From assembly GCA_002633025.1 (NCBI GenBank), contig NMRB01001317.1, forward strand, positions 130,286 through 194,285: a stretch of 64,000 nt of DNA, given 5' to 3'. How positions within the stretch are numbered: the stretch's first letter is position 1; every line of letters starts with the position of its first letter. Below, piece by piece: positions 11,936 to 23,568 of the stretch. The position numbers and the translations under genes are program-made. The notes beneath the pieces are model-generated. The model did no database searches. It saw only the letters and a list, made by a program, of their open reading frames with translations, and was not told the origin of the DNA. This DNA comes from Notospermus geniculatus (lineage: Eukaryota > Nemertea > Pilidiophora > Heteronemertea > Lineidae).

Positions 11936-12105
11936 GGCCTTGATAGCCTAGTGGTTATCACTCCGCTTAGCAAGCGGCAGGTCTTGAGTTCGGGATTATT
12001 TATCATCCCTGGCTATTCAGTCCATCGCATGGGACAGTAATCCGTGGTGCCTTGTACCTTGCGCCTTGAAGTGGGCAGTGGAGTCTGAACTACATCAACC
12101 GACCT
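11936..12105 (+). mobile_element. SINE A copy 2
   Basis: CCTTGATAGCCTAGTGGTTA, GCTTAGCAAGCGGCAGGTC, a damaged B box (GAGTTCGGGATT), then CATCCCTGGCTATTCAGTCC and CCGTGGTGCCTTG. The 3' body is eroded. Confidence 0.7.
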
Positions 12106-13250
12106 TACAAGCGCGAGTCTAGAGGATGTGCAGCGAGTTGTATTTGATTACCAGATAATACGAGGCCAGTCCCATTAGATTCCAGCGCAGAACTAGTTAA
12201 CGTTTCATCTCCAACACTACGAATGCAATGATCTGTAAACCTTTCCCAAGATAGGCCGTGTTTTCCCAAGACAGATCTGATCTATTGGTAGAAAGCCACG
12301 ACTCAGATCACAAAAAGTGAAGTTTCCCTTTGATTATTTCCAGTGACTTGGCTGCTTCTGTAATACTGATCATCTGGTTGCTTTCATTTCCAGAACAAAT
12401 TTGATTTGGTGTTTGTGATTGATTAGAATTGATCAGTTATGCTATAATATTAAACGCGTCAATAGCTAAAGGAAAAGGACTGGTAGCGTTCACGTCCCTG
12501 GCTGTAGAGAAGGCATTTCAGGTCAGTTTGATTATAATGATTAGTGCGCTTTATTTTAGCCAATCAGCGAGCGCGACCCATTTCGCTGAGTGAAAAAGGA
12601 TGTATCAGCGGCCTCAAGGGCCACAATATTGCCAATTTATGTCGATAGCCGGCACCACCGGCGGTGATTTCATCATGCTCCAAAACCGTAGTCTTGCCTT
12701 TCGCCCCATGTTGGAGAATGTATAATTACAATACAATGCATATGTGGATACCCTAGGAACGAGAGTTATGGGGTGAGGTTGATAAGCGGTACTTTGACAA
12801 CATTGTCAACAGCGCAGGATAGGGAAGGCATACTGTTCCCCTTTAAATGCTGCTTGGCAGGCTTGCCGTTTCAAGCTGTTACTTTCGACACCATTACATT
12901 CTGTCTGGTTTACCAGCACGTAAATCGACCTACCTGTTGAGTAAACGCAACACAGAGGTCAAAGTCATCAGACCATGTAACAGTTAAGATAACAATGGAG
13001 CACTTATTAGGTATCGTGTTCGTCAATACAGGAAAAAAATATGGCCATTACGGTTGATAACTGTGGCTGTAACCCGATCATAGAGGAAACAGCAGGCCGT
13101 GTTATTAGTGACACTAAAAGCCATTTGTTGACGTTGATATAAAAATATTTTTTTTGCCTAATGAGTGGAAAAGGGTCACAAGGACCCTTCCGCAGACGGT
13201 GAATATCACGGTTGTCATGCTGATTATGATTATTTTGTATTTGTGTATTT
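12106..13250. other. Stretch without recognisable gene
   Basis: Contains an AGCCAATCAGCGAGCGCG word (about 12560) that would suit an NF-Y site, with no gene start near it. Confidence 0.35.
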
Positions 13251-13446
13251 CCATCAGGGCCGAAGCCAAGGCATTACCTCAAGCTATTCAAGTTCCTCCT
13301 TGCCCTTTATGGCACAAGGTACAAAGCACCACGGCCTACTGGTGCGACGGACGAACGTGAATAATCCCGTTTTACCCAGGCTGGATTCGAATCTTGGACC
13401 TGCTGCTTGCTGAGCGGACGTGATAACCAGTAGGCTATCGGGGCTC
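13251..13446 (-). mobile_element. SINE A copy 3
   Basis: Minus-strand copy from CATCAGGGCCGAAGCC (3' end of the family) to a reverse head with GGATTCGAATCTTGG and GATAACCAGTAGGCTATC. A middle section is shortened. Confidence 0.7.
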
Positions 13447-14512
13447 CTCCATAAAAACTGATGATTCAATGCTTAGGTTTTAATGCAGTATTTAGAAAAA
13501 TCAAGTCATTTACGTTCAGAATTTCAGCAGCCCATGACATGATCATCATTGCAGACGACAAGATAATCCTAGACTTCTATCTAGTTATCAAATTCCGATA
13601 TGTTGACATGGTTTTTAAGCGGATCGGTCTGGGCAGGATCACCGTACACGAACACCAGGCATCCAGCCTGTAACAGATGTATCGAAAACTGATAGCGTCC
13701 AATTTGTCTTTTTTGGATGGAGATCAATAATCGATGAAAAATCGGGGAATCGGCTGATGACCGTGTTTATAAAAAATATCATCACTTAGGAGAGGCTGTT
13801 AGGGCGATGATCGATTCTGTCGTGGTGTGGATGAGTATTGTGATAGCCTACTGACCCATTTATGACGGAACGAATAAAGAGGTAGTAGAGAGGTAAAAAT
13901 CCGCCCGCGAACAACAACGTAAACGTCAAGGAAAACGAAATGTGATGATTTTTCCCTTAGCTTTGAAAACCACATCACCAGAGGTCCCTACCCAAATGAC
14001 AGTTTTAGCCTCGTCTTTAGAATCAGTCATCGTAGGAACAATGAGAACAATCTTCTAAAATTTGTGGCACATAATATGAATCACCCCCATTCAATGTGTA
14101 AGTAAATACGAAGCTTCATGTTAAGACACGTCCATTCAGCACACCAGCGCCACCCAACGTCAATTCGTGTTAGACAATTTGTGTTTTATTTCGTGCGCGG
14201 GAGTAACCGCCCATAGCGTAAATAGTTAGACAGGAATCACTGGGGACGGGTGTGTAGACGTAGTAGCTGTTCAGGGCAAAACAGTTGACACGCTAATAAT
14301 CCCTGACAATACCCATAGGATGCTGCTTATAACACTAATGGCCGACATAGGATGCCACACATTAACAGGAGCCCATCCTTACTGTAACATAGATTTATTT
14401 CCCATTTCATGCCTGTCTTACCCTATTCTTCTCAACATGCAAAAAGATCTAAGGTGTCATAATAACGCTACAAACACAGGAGCTCTTAGGACGGGAAATC
14501 TGGTGGGGTGGT
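13447..14512. other. Stretch without recognisable gene
   Basis: No repeat or supported frame seen. The plus frame at 14320-14586 runs into the next palindrome and has no domain. Confidence 0.4.
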
Positions 14513-14534
14513 CTCTGTATATTAATATACAGAG
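14513..14534. repeat. Perfect 22-bp palindrome
   Basis: The arms CTCTGTATATT and AATATACAGAG are exact reverse complements with no spacer. Confidence 0.9.
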
Positions 14535-14582
14535 GATATTAAAGAACCCTGAGCTACATGCAACACAAAATACATGTACGGT

Positions 14583-14836
14583 ATAGACAAATCCCAAATT
14601 CCAAGTTCTGCGCACTTCCGCCGAAATAGCAACAAGAACCTCGATCTGAAACCAGCTGACTGACGTCAATCCACGATTCAGCAATGGTCAACTCTGACGT
14701 AACGTCGTCCAAGTCACTGTCGTGGGGTTCTCTGCGTCACGTCACGGTCATTCAGTTTCAGACCGAGGTTCTTGTTGCTATTTCGGCGGAAGTGCGCAGA
14801 TCTTTCCCGTTTACGTCAATTTGGGATTTGTCTATT
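14583..14836. mobile_element. Inverted-repeat element (MITE/foldback)
   Basis: The ends TAGACAAATCCCAAATT and AATTTGGGATTTGTCTA lead into long arms (about 80 bp) that share TGCGCACTTCCGCCGAAATA and GCAACAAGAACCTCG in opposite orientation. TA-rich flanks fit a TA target. It holds TGACGTCA at 14661 and other ACGTCA words. Confidence 0.8.
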
Positions 14837-14867
14837 ATTAGATCAATAGACAACATTGGGCAAGTAA

Positions 14868-15022
14868 TGGACAGGAGGAAACCGGAGTACGTAGAAAAAA
14901 CCCAGGCTGTCATAAACCGTCGCCCTCCCTATCTCATAAGGAATGGGTCAGACCTCGGATCGAACCCGCCGAGACCTCAGAGATGAGACACTGCTGTTTC
15001 CACTGCACCACTCTGGGCAGCC
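14868..15022 (-). mobile_element. SINE B copy 4
   Basis: The clearest copy: GACAGGAGGAAACCGGAGTA, a GGCTGTCA word, GATCGAACCCGCCGAGACC (reverse B box) and CCACTGCACCACTCTGGGCAG (reverse A box). Confidence 0.7.
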
Positions 15023-16087
15023 TAGGCCTACCCCTTTATTTCGGCAAGAAGGTCTAACTCACAATGATTTGAATACGTTCTAGTATTCGTTTTCGTTCTC
15101 TTAGCGTATCTAAACCTCCCTAATTACCACCCTCATCGGATGACGTCACACATCATCCGCAATCAATGAAGAACTCAGGCAGACGATATATCTATCTCTG
15201 CATCTGATAACGTTAGTATCTATTTTCATCTCCGAGGCCAAATAACCTTCTTCACATCCAAACTTGTCAGGCCGCGGGTTGTGCGTCAGATTTATGAAAC
15301 TACAATATATAAATATGAGAAGATATCTCTATTTAATATACCCCACGGACCAATAAATGATGGTATTGGTAAATATCGGCCCCGACTGGTCGAGGAGACC
15401 GCAGGAACGCACAGTTTGAAGGCATACGGAATCTGCTATGCAATGCTGGATGATGAAGTGCATATCTCCAATTCTGACCAGCAGGGGGAAGCAGGTCGAC
15501 TGAAGTAATGGCTCTATCGCATACTACCGAGTGCACTGTGGTGTGAAAAGTGTAGGTATTATTTCCGAAGTACAGTCACTCTGTGATGAAATGCTCTTGT
15601 GATCAGTGAGTGCATGGTCAATTGGAGGAATAACTCATTCGTGCAGAAGGAACTGCACTGAAGCGTAGGAAGTAGCTATTACTTCAGTCATACATTATCC
15701 CACCGATTCTTACGGATGTTACATTTACGTTTGGAATGGAATAGATCCGCAAGAGGACCGAACCCACAACTCTCTGGTCACAGTAAATAATCCTGGAAAA
15801 GATGCCATTCCACAAAAACTGTGATAAAAACAGAAAAACGACGGTGGCACCCTTCAGCATCCTGATCAGCATTTGAGGTTAAAAACTCAATCTCTGCTGG
15901 GACAATGCTTTGTGTTGCCAAGGTTACCTAACAATCGCTGTCTAATGGAACAGGCTTGTTCTTGATTGCTGCGGAAAATACGAAGTTTGTTTTTTTTTGT
16001 TCTGTGGCAAGTAATACGAGGCTCTTGTCTTGCGTCTTGTGGGTTGAATATTAGAGGGGGTATCATCAACAGACCAAATACGTATGT
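15023..16087. other. Stretch without recognisable gene
   Basis: Apart from the CTCF-like word and one TGACGTCA (15141), nothing is seen. Overlapping frames on both strands at 15281-16210 look like chance. Confidence 0.35.
15475..15494 (+). promoter_or_regulatory. CTCF-like site
   Basis: TGACCAGCAGGGGGAAGCAG is close to the known CTCF core CCASYAGRKGGC, differing at its last base. One site, no other support. Confidence 0.2.
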
Positions 16088-16275
16088 TATGTCGAATGGG
16101 GACATCCCGTTCCACACCACACAAATGGGGACACGCATGAAGTCAAAGTTCATGTAAATGTATGACTGTGTGTCCCCGGTTGGTCGGTATAGAAATGATA
16201 CGGCCGTCACAAACTAACTAAGTGGGGACATTAGATACGTTCCTATCCAAGTGAGGTCATTACCTGCAAACCGGA
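16088..16275 (+). repeat. GGGGACA family, copy 2
   Basis: Starts at GAATGGGGACATCCCG and includes GTGTGTCCCCGGTTGGTCGG and TAAGTGGGGACATTAG. It lacks the 3' part seen in copy 1. Confidence 0.6.
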
Positions 16276-16534
16276 GTTTCACTAAGAGTCCACGATTAAA
16301 GCCAAGTACAATACTCAGGAGCACCACCGTAACAGTGGCAGTGCGCTTAGTGCACTGGTTAAGTACACTCCTTTCGCAGTGTCTTCTCACTCATACCTAT
16401 CGTTCATAGACACTGCTTACAATGGCCCGATCCCCGNCAAACTGGAGTTTCACTAAGAGTCCAGGATTAAAGCCAAGTACAATACTCAAGAGCACCACCG
16501 TAACAGTGGCAGTGGTCTTAGTGCACTGGTTAAG
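16267..16534. repeat. Direct duplication of 97 bp, second copy beside an N
   Basis: 16267-16363 and 16438-16534 match except for about five bases, offset 171 bp. An unknown base (16437) touches the second copy, so a mis-joined allele is possible. Confidence 0.8.
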
Positions 16535-17097
16535 AGGCTGCGGGTTCGATTATTTTCTAAGTGTATTGATAATTGATCTAGGAATGGATGGATATATTGA
16601 GGGAATCGAACCACATCACACAGTCAGCAAGTACGGCTCACTCTACTGCATCACTCCCGCCATTCATCACCACATGTACTAAAAACAATCCGCCGTATAC
16701 AGTGTACTTTCAAATCCCGCCTGCGTAAACTTTCCTATCAAAATATTTGCAGACCAATATTTAGTCAGGGGCACATTTCACCTTTATCAGACAGAAACCC
16801 AATATATCACTAGTCATGTAATTCATAGTGATTGGTCAATGACAGCGTGTGGCAGGGGTGCCGAGGGCCACCAGTAACCTGTGGTGTCACTTCAGGTCCT
16901 GGTGGTAAAATACTATATCACCAAATATATACTGGCGTTCCTGACAAATGAGGGACAAAGGGAATGACAACAACTTTATCTGTACCACCCAGTGTCTGTC
17001 GAAATTTGTGGTAAATCTATGAATGATGATAAAATTTTTTACTGAAGATTTGTGCAGGCTCTAAAAGGCATATCTCCAGCAGTGAGCAGAAATGAAG
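16535..17097. other. Stretch without recognisable gene
   Basis: The plus frame at 16422-16682 is created by the duplication and an N. Nothing else seen. Confidence 0.4.
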
Positions 17098-17309
17098 TTA
17101 AAGGAGCACGGTATTGCCACTTTTTCTCGACAGCCGGCGCCTCTGCGCCACTCTCCAACCCGAGGGTCTAACTACGTGTCGGCGAATGACCCGATTTGCT
17201 GCGTACATTTTGTAATGCATTTTCGTAGTTTGTCTTACTGCCGCCAGGTGGCTCCCTCTACGTCGGCAGTCAAATAACGCATTTGAGATCCAATACCGTG
17301 CTCCTTTAA
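17098..17309. mobile_element. MITE with TTAA ends
   Basis: TTAAAGGAGCACGGTATTG opens and CAATACCGTGCTCCTTTAA closes a 212-bp element, a perfect 19-bp inverted repeat. The outer TTAA on both sides could be a TTAA target duplication. Confidence 0.85.
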
Positions 17310-17907
17310 ATCATGAACTTGTTTCCATTGAACACCCATTTCTTCATGGCTACAATCATGCAGTTTTCTTCAGTATCAACGCCTCCCTTTCCAGTCACGA
17401 TTATTATGAGATAATTAGCAAAAATAACCATACAGCCTCATACAACAAAATAAAAAGATTTCTACATGACTGATCGCAAGAGAGAGATGTACTCAACCCA
17501 TGGAATAGGTTTACCTCATCTTTCTCTATCAGATCTCCAGTTACTAATATAACATGGCCGTATTTATCAGTCGCCTTTAGTAATGAAATCAGATCTCGCA
17601 GGTGAGGTACAATGCTTACAAGAAAATTGATCATATCCGATCGATATATCGATCTGGAATTACTCAAAGAGTGAGCACGTGACCACATGTCGTCGATATC
17701 TTGGTTCGGATTATGAAGGCCGATTACTGTTTTCATGGACTTCGCTTACTGGTAAACACCTTGGACGCTCGTCCCTGCTGTATCAGCCTTTGATAAGGAC
17801 AGTCAGAGGGACAAAATGGGAACACCAGTGCCGCTCACCCAGGAGACTCCGAGGTGACCACATAGTCGCCCCGTCTGCCAGCGTCCCCCTGCGATAGGCT
17901 GACAGAA
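17310..17907. other. Stretch without recognisable gene
   Basis: The minus frame at 17404-17736 (110 codons, ATG-less head not excluded) has no domain I know. The region leads into GGGGACA copy 3. Confidence 0.35.
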
Positions 17908-18395
17908 AGTCCTCGTATACCTGTGTGTCCCCGGTTGGTTGGTATAGGAGTATCCTGGCCGTAACAAATCGACAGACTGTGAACATTAGATGTGATCCTG
18001 TGGAAGTGGGGACATTGCCTGCAAACTACATTGTTGACTCTACATGACGTATATTGTCATTTGGCATGTTTTCAATAGGGGACATCCCCAGTTGCTGGTT
18101 GTTCAACTGCAATGTTTTTTCAGACACAGGTCTACGATTGACTGCAAATTCAAAAGCACAAACAGAATATCTGACTCCACTCAAGCATATCCCAACAAAG
18201 TGGGGACACAAGGGTTTGGGTGAGCGAACCACGATTTGACGAAAGAGGGCACACAGACGTGTTATTTCCCATACAAAGCGTTGACACTGACGTGACTGAG
18301 GTTTGGGGGAACGAGCCACGATTTGACAATAGAGGACACACACAGACGTTTTATTTTCCATACAAAGCGGGGACACTGAACGATGAAAAACGTGA
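17908..18395 (+). repeat. GGGGACA family, copy 3, with internal duplication
   Basis: Runs from GTGTGTCCCCGGTTGGTTGG through GTGGGGACATTGCC and GGGGACATCCCCAGTTGC. It is extended by two tandem units of about 76-78 bp (18214-18289 and 18302-18379) that share CACGATTTGAC and CATACAAAGCG. Confidence 0.55.
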
Positions 18396-19262
18396 CAAAC
18401 TGGATTAATGAAGAAGGGATTATTTGATTCTCCCCAACGAATGACGACGAAAACAAAATGATTCGTATTCCTCTCATGGAAGCCATCAGCCGTTGATTAC
18501 AATGCCAGTCATCCCTAGCACTGGCTATGGTTACCAAGCCTCCCAACAAACCAAATATTTTTAGGTAAATTGATATCTATTCTCTGGGGATCACATCAGC
18601 CTGATGAGGTGGAGAAGCAGAGTTTTATTTCCCGTTGCTGAAGGTTGCAATCAGCCCGAGTGAAATTTATTATGGGCCATTTCATAGGTTGAAATGACGT
18701 TGTTTTCATGGAAAGGTTTGGATGTGAAGCTTTCACGGCTTTGACACCTTTCGTATTGTTCTACAGCGGGATGAAAGGAGCTGATCCATGTAGGATATCT
18801 TCCAGCATGAGTTGGCTTTCTTAGGACAACTCAACAATAGAAAACTAAAGGGAGGTCGTTTTTGTGGAAGGTTTCACTATACGTTTGCATGCATTTTGGC
18901 AACATCGCAATAATATACGTAGTACATGTGCCAGAGCAACATCATCTTTGTCCCTGAATACACAGACCAATAAATAATTAACAGCACTAGTATTTCAGTG
19001 ATATTTGAACAACATGTGGGAAAACTCATGTCCCCTCTTCACACCAGAGAATATTTGTCCAGCAAGGTGCTGTAACCCGAAATGCTGAAAAAATGTAGCC
19101 AGTGTAGACAGACTTCAAGTGGTAAGGAAACTAACAATGGTGGATTGTCAATGGAGAGCCAACTGACAACTCGCATGAGAAAATTCTCACGTGGAGCATC
19201 ACCTTTAGGTCATACTGACCGCCAAGGGTACAAAACCCATTTTACCATCAGTGTGAGCGTGA
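18396..19262. other. Stretch without recognisable gene
   Basis: No repeat or supported frame was seen. Confidence 0.4.
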
Positions 19263-19640
19263 CTAATGGGATACCCGCGTGACAAACTTTGCTACGCGGT
19301 GGCTCTGCGATCGATTGACCCGTCGCGACGTCATTGACGTCATTTTAGGTGTTGACGTTGCGTCATGAAAAAGTGACCTGTACATTTTTCTACAGGAATA
19401 ATGAGACAAAAACGGTGCTTTTAATATCGCCAACCTATCTCCTCATTTTAAGGAAAAAAGCAAGGAGATTTAAGAAATTTTCATCTGCTACAGGATGATG
19501 TAAGTTTACTGCCAGGTGACCAACAGAAACGGGTTATTTTCACTCTAAAAATAAATGGAAATAACGTTAGAAAAAAGAAACTTCGGGTGCATCGATCGCA
19601 GCGCTGCGTCGTGACGTTAGTTCCGCGGGTATACCTCATT
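19263..19640. mobile_element. Diverged inverted-repeat element
   Basis: The left arm (19263-19325: GGGATACCCGCGTG, CTCTGCGATCGATTGACCCG) and right arm (19580-19640: GGGTGCATCGATCGCAGCG, CGCGGGTATACC) are diverged reverse complements. TGACGTCA sits at 19335. Confidence 0.6.
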
Positions 19641-20500
19641 GAAGTGACAGGTATCCTCAACACTACAGTGTGCTATTCCTTCAATACACCACCACCCCGC
19701 TGATGATAAATGGTGCCTCGGGTACTGACGTAAGAATACCACTACAGGAAGGCAGAATAAAATGGGGCAATTTGAGACTAATAGCAAAAATGTGTTTTAC
19801 ACAAGTGGATTACTATCATTCACCTAATAATCGCCGAAAAAGCTCTGATTACAAAACTCCGAACGATTTTTGTTGCATTCAGACGAATCTTTGTCACAAG
19901 AATCTAATCAATATTAGATTTTTTTTCGCCTGCGATATCGGAGATATTTTATTTATACGTATTGATCGTATCACCGATTGTTGTCGGTAGTCACAAAGTC
20001 GGTTGATGTTGGAAGGCGAGCGACATGATTGTTATCGAATAATGAAGAGTATCAGACACCGAACAGGGAAATCAGAGATGAATTGTTCAGGTAGCACAAC
20101 ATCAGGAATGATTCTGTCGGTTTTTTTCTAGAATAAATCTCCTGCAAAGAGTTGGCGACAAAATAATTTTGCGGGCGTATATGGATGAAGATTGACGACA
20201 AGGGGGTGGTGCAAGGGGAGGGTACAGAGGGTGTGATGAGACACCTTAATAAACCCTTTGATGTCAAGCAGATGCATTTCATTGAATACAAGGGTAAAAT
20301 CGAAGAGTGGTTGTTGTGCCTGGTAATTCGTTGCTGTTACGTATTGGAGGGAGACTATCTTTTTCGATAGTTGAGGGCTGTGAAGTGATACTACTCCTGG
20401 TATCTCAGTTGAAGAGCTTTCGTTTTTATCGGGTCAATTATGCATGAAATATTGACCAGTTGGGACAACAGTAGACTTTTACTCTGTACACACTACACAG
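19641..20500. other. Stretch without recognisable gene
   Basis: The plus frame at 19670-19990 (106 codons) lies in AT-rich DNA with no domain and no start context. Confidence 0.35.
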
Positions 20501-20790
20501 ACGTGTATAGAACACATCCTTTGTACATTGCACGTATTGTACAATGCACACCCCTTGTACAGTGCACAAATTATACAGCTCACATTCTTTCGCTTCCACA
20601 GTGCACATAGCCTGCACAGTGCACGTAGCTTGCACAGTGCACATAGCTTGCACACTGCACATAGCTTGCACACTGCACATATTTGTCCACAGCAAACCAC
20701 TTCTACCGCACACATACTGCATAGAACGCATCGTACATGTTGCAGTCCAAATACTTCCACAGTGCATCACTTGTACAGTGCTCAGTTCTT
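20501..20790. repeat. TGCACA-rich repeat with an 18-bp tandem core
   Basis: Five units of about 18 bp (20601-20691), consensus GTGCACATAGCTTGCACA. They are flanked by looser TGTACAGTGCACA words. Since 18 is a multiple of three, all frames stay open, which makes several false ORFs on both strands. Confidence 0.85.
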
Positions 20791-21772
20791 GGACAACATC
20801 AGTCGTATATTACCTGAGGTTAGTACAGAACACCAGGTCATATCAGACACACTGTATTATTACTTCATTATGTACTCAGACTCTATTCCGTTGATAAAGT
20901 TACATAATGTCACATCAACCCTGAGGGACATGACGACACTGTTAGATAAAAACTCCCACGTTCAAATGGCACAATGCAAGTAGATGGCAAATTATCATAG
21001 CTCGGAGTAAATAAATAATATTTCCAAGTATTTTATCCTCCTGTTCTCTTTATCAATTTGTATTATTGCCTCCCTGTGGAAGGAATGACACAATGGGGAC
21101 GTTAATTCTCAGAAGAGTTTTCAGTCAACTTAAAGCGAGAAAACGTTGATTAGCCTATTTGAAATGTCAAGCCCATTTTCAATCAGAAAGTTGCCACATT
21201 ACTCAACAACCCATCTGGAGAGGCAATAGCTTTTTCAAATTAAAAAACAACATTCCAAAGTTGAAAGTCAGTCCGTTTGGAAAGCTAAGGACAACAGTGC
21301 ACTTCCATGCCTCTCCACCCATAATTTCCAGGCACGCGACCCACCGACAACCACTTGGCATCGTACCACCCATTTCCAAACTTAACACAGGTTGGCAACT
21401 CATTTCTGTGTGGAAATAACCCTTAAACAGGGCAGGGAGATTTCTTTTACCTTCCCCTTTAACACAACATACGATCTGCACAGTTTTCCTCTTTGTTCTG
21501 ACGGTTCGTTAACGTAATGCAGTCACCTGACACCCGTAAGTGGGTTGATAAGTACGGTTATTCTATATATTCAGACTAATAATTACATACGCTGAGGACA
21601 ATAGAGAGGTTCAGATTGCACGGAATACGAGAATGACAACGTATACGACGAAAAAAATGTGGTCGTTCTCTCTTTAGACTGTGATAACGTCAAAGTCTGA
21701 AAGATTTAAACAAATTCCTTCCCATACGTCTGAGAAACACATCGGACACTTCACTGTCGTTAGAGGCCGCCT
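20791..21772. other. Stretch without recognisable gene
   Basis: Frames at 21159-21481 overlap on opposite strands. Neither shows a domain or splice signal. Confidence 0.35.
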
Positions 21773-21909
21773 GTTAGCGGTCATAGAACGTCACAACGCC
21801 ATTTGACGTCATAGACGTAAGCCATGGCGTCCACGTCATTATGGATGACTTCATGGCGTGCATTTCATCTCTGTGACGTCAAATTCCATGACGTTCTTGG
21901 ACCGCTAAC
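21773..21909. mobile_element. MITE rich in TGACGTCA
   Basis: GTTAGCGGTCATAGAACGTC opens and GACGTTCTTGGACCGCTAAC closes a 137-bp element. TGACGTCA occurs at 21804 and 21874, one in each arm. Confidence 0.85.
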
Positions 21910-22001
21910 TCTGTCAGTGAAGTCTCCCACTGGGCTAAAGAGTTCATTATTTTCTTAATTAGTCCCAGATTGGCCATTTCTACTATACCTTACGCTGTGG
22001 T

Positions 22002-22128
22002 CAGGACACCATCATATTCGTAAAACCTTGCTAGCTTAGTTGGTTGCTAGTTGTGTACATTGGCCTGTACAAATTGGGCACTTCAGTAAGTAAATAAGCC
22101 TAGCAGGGTTTTATGAATATGGGCCCTG
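22002..22128. mobile_element. CAGG-family MITE, copy 1
   Basis: The ends CATATTCGTAAAACCTTGCTA and AGCAGGGTTTTATGAATATG, with CCCTG at the right edge, form an inverted repeat. The centre TTGCTAGTTGTGTACATTG is shared with the copy at 41588. Confidence 0.8.
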
Positions 22129-23089
22129 TCGTCTACGAACATCTCTTCACAGCCCCTACTGTATTTAGATGAGAATAATCCGCAGTAGGCTACTTGTCTT
22201 CAAAATATTGCTGCACCAAACCCAAGGCCAGCTTGGTCACTGCCTAATGCCATATGCCATCACCAACACCAACGCGNTATTACCAACAGATAGAAACATG
22301 GTAACTCTCAATCAAATACGCATGCTTTTTGTAGTTTTTAACTTGTTACGTAATTGGAAATGGCGTTTTAATGTATTTTGACCAATTTTGTGTTAATTTA
22401 CATGAAAAACGTTATTTCTTATTACGAAACTACTGAAAACAATTAAAAACATGCTGACTTGGTTAAGAGGCACTATATTTCTATCTGTTGGTAATACATT
22501 TATGGGGTGTAAATCCAACCATTCAAAAGTTAGCTGTACATCGCTTCCCATTCTCCTGTACAAAGCTCAGTTCTTGGGTCCAATGATAAAGTCAGTTGCA
22601 AAAATTCAATCGGCCGTAACTTCCGTCAAAATCAAAATTTAACGTGGCATCCACCCTAATCTTATTTAGTAGTCAGTATTTTACAGTTCTAGGGGGGATG
22701 CCATCCATTAACAGAAAATGCCGACTGATTTTTTTCTGGAGACTTTTTGGAGGTTTGGCCGGCCTACTATAATGCATTTTCAACAACATCTTCGCACCAG
22801 AGTGCGAGAGCAGGCTGAAGTCCTGGAAATTCCGCCAGGAGGCTACCCAGAGTGTTATTTAGAACGACAGGAACCCACAAAGCCACAGAACAGCCAGAAT
22901 TACGCATTAGCCAAGTGACTACACAAAAAATGTGATCTCGACCGGCAAGACTGAACAAAAAGTCACAAATCAGGCTGAATTAATGACAAATGGATGTGGA
23001 AGCTGACGATGCCCCGAATCCATATAATGGAGAGATACCCTATCAGGGCAGAGCTCTATTTATTCCTCGACACCAATAGCCAATTTATC
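22129..23089. other. Stretch without recognisable gene
   Basis: Contains one N (22277). No supported frame or repeat was seen. Confidence 0.4.
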
Positions 23090-23490
23090 AGCAGGAGACG
23101 TGGCTGTGAATGCCGCACAAACATGCCAGGGTTCCGCCTTTCGTAGACTTGTACAATTTGGAAAACACCCAGCTTGTGTTCCTGTTTTTGTATCTGGTAC
23201 CTACCACAATCGTGGTTTTGAGTGTGGCAAAACACCATGCTGCTGCCCCGCCACCAACTGGGGATGTCCCCAATTGAAGACTTGCGAAATGATACCATAC
23301 GTCTTCCCCATTCATTACGTGTACGGGTATGCCTTTGTTTGCAGTTAATGGCCCCACCTGAATAGGATCATAGGTGATGTCCACAGTTAGTTCATTTATG
23401 ACGGTTTTGTCAGTTCTATTCCGACTAACTGGGAACACTCAGCCATATACGTCTGGCGTGTCCCCATCTGTGCGGAATGTCGCCATTAAA
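23090..23490 (-). repeat. GGGGACA family, copy 4
   Basis: Inverted copy with CCAACTGGGGATGTCCCC, GGATCATAGGTGATGTCC and GCGTGTCCCCATCTG. It is among the longest copies. Confidence 0.55.
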
Positions 23491-23548
23491 CACAAGATAC
23501 AGATATACACATCAGCGGAAAAGTTCGAGAAGGAATGTGACTCCGAAT

Positions 23549-23568
23549 TGATGATGATGATGATGACA
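23549..23568 (+). repeat. ATG trinucleotide microsatellite
   Basis: About six GAT/ATG repeats, at the edge of GGGGACA copy 4. Confidence 0.8.

Noticed and set aside
20438-20983. Four overlapping ORFs with Ser-Ala-His-Ser repeats
   Set aside because: All frames on both strands are kept open by the 18-bp repeat, so openness says nothing about coding.
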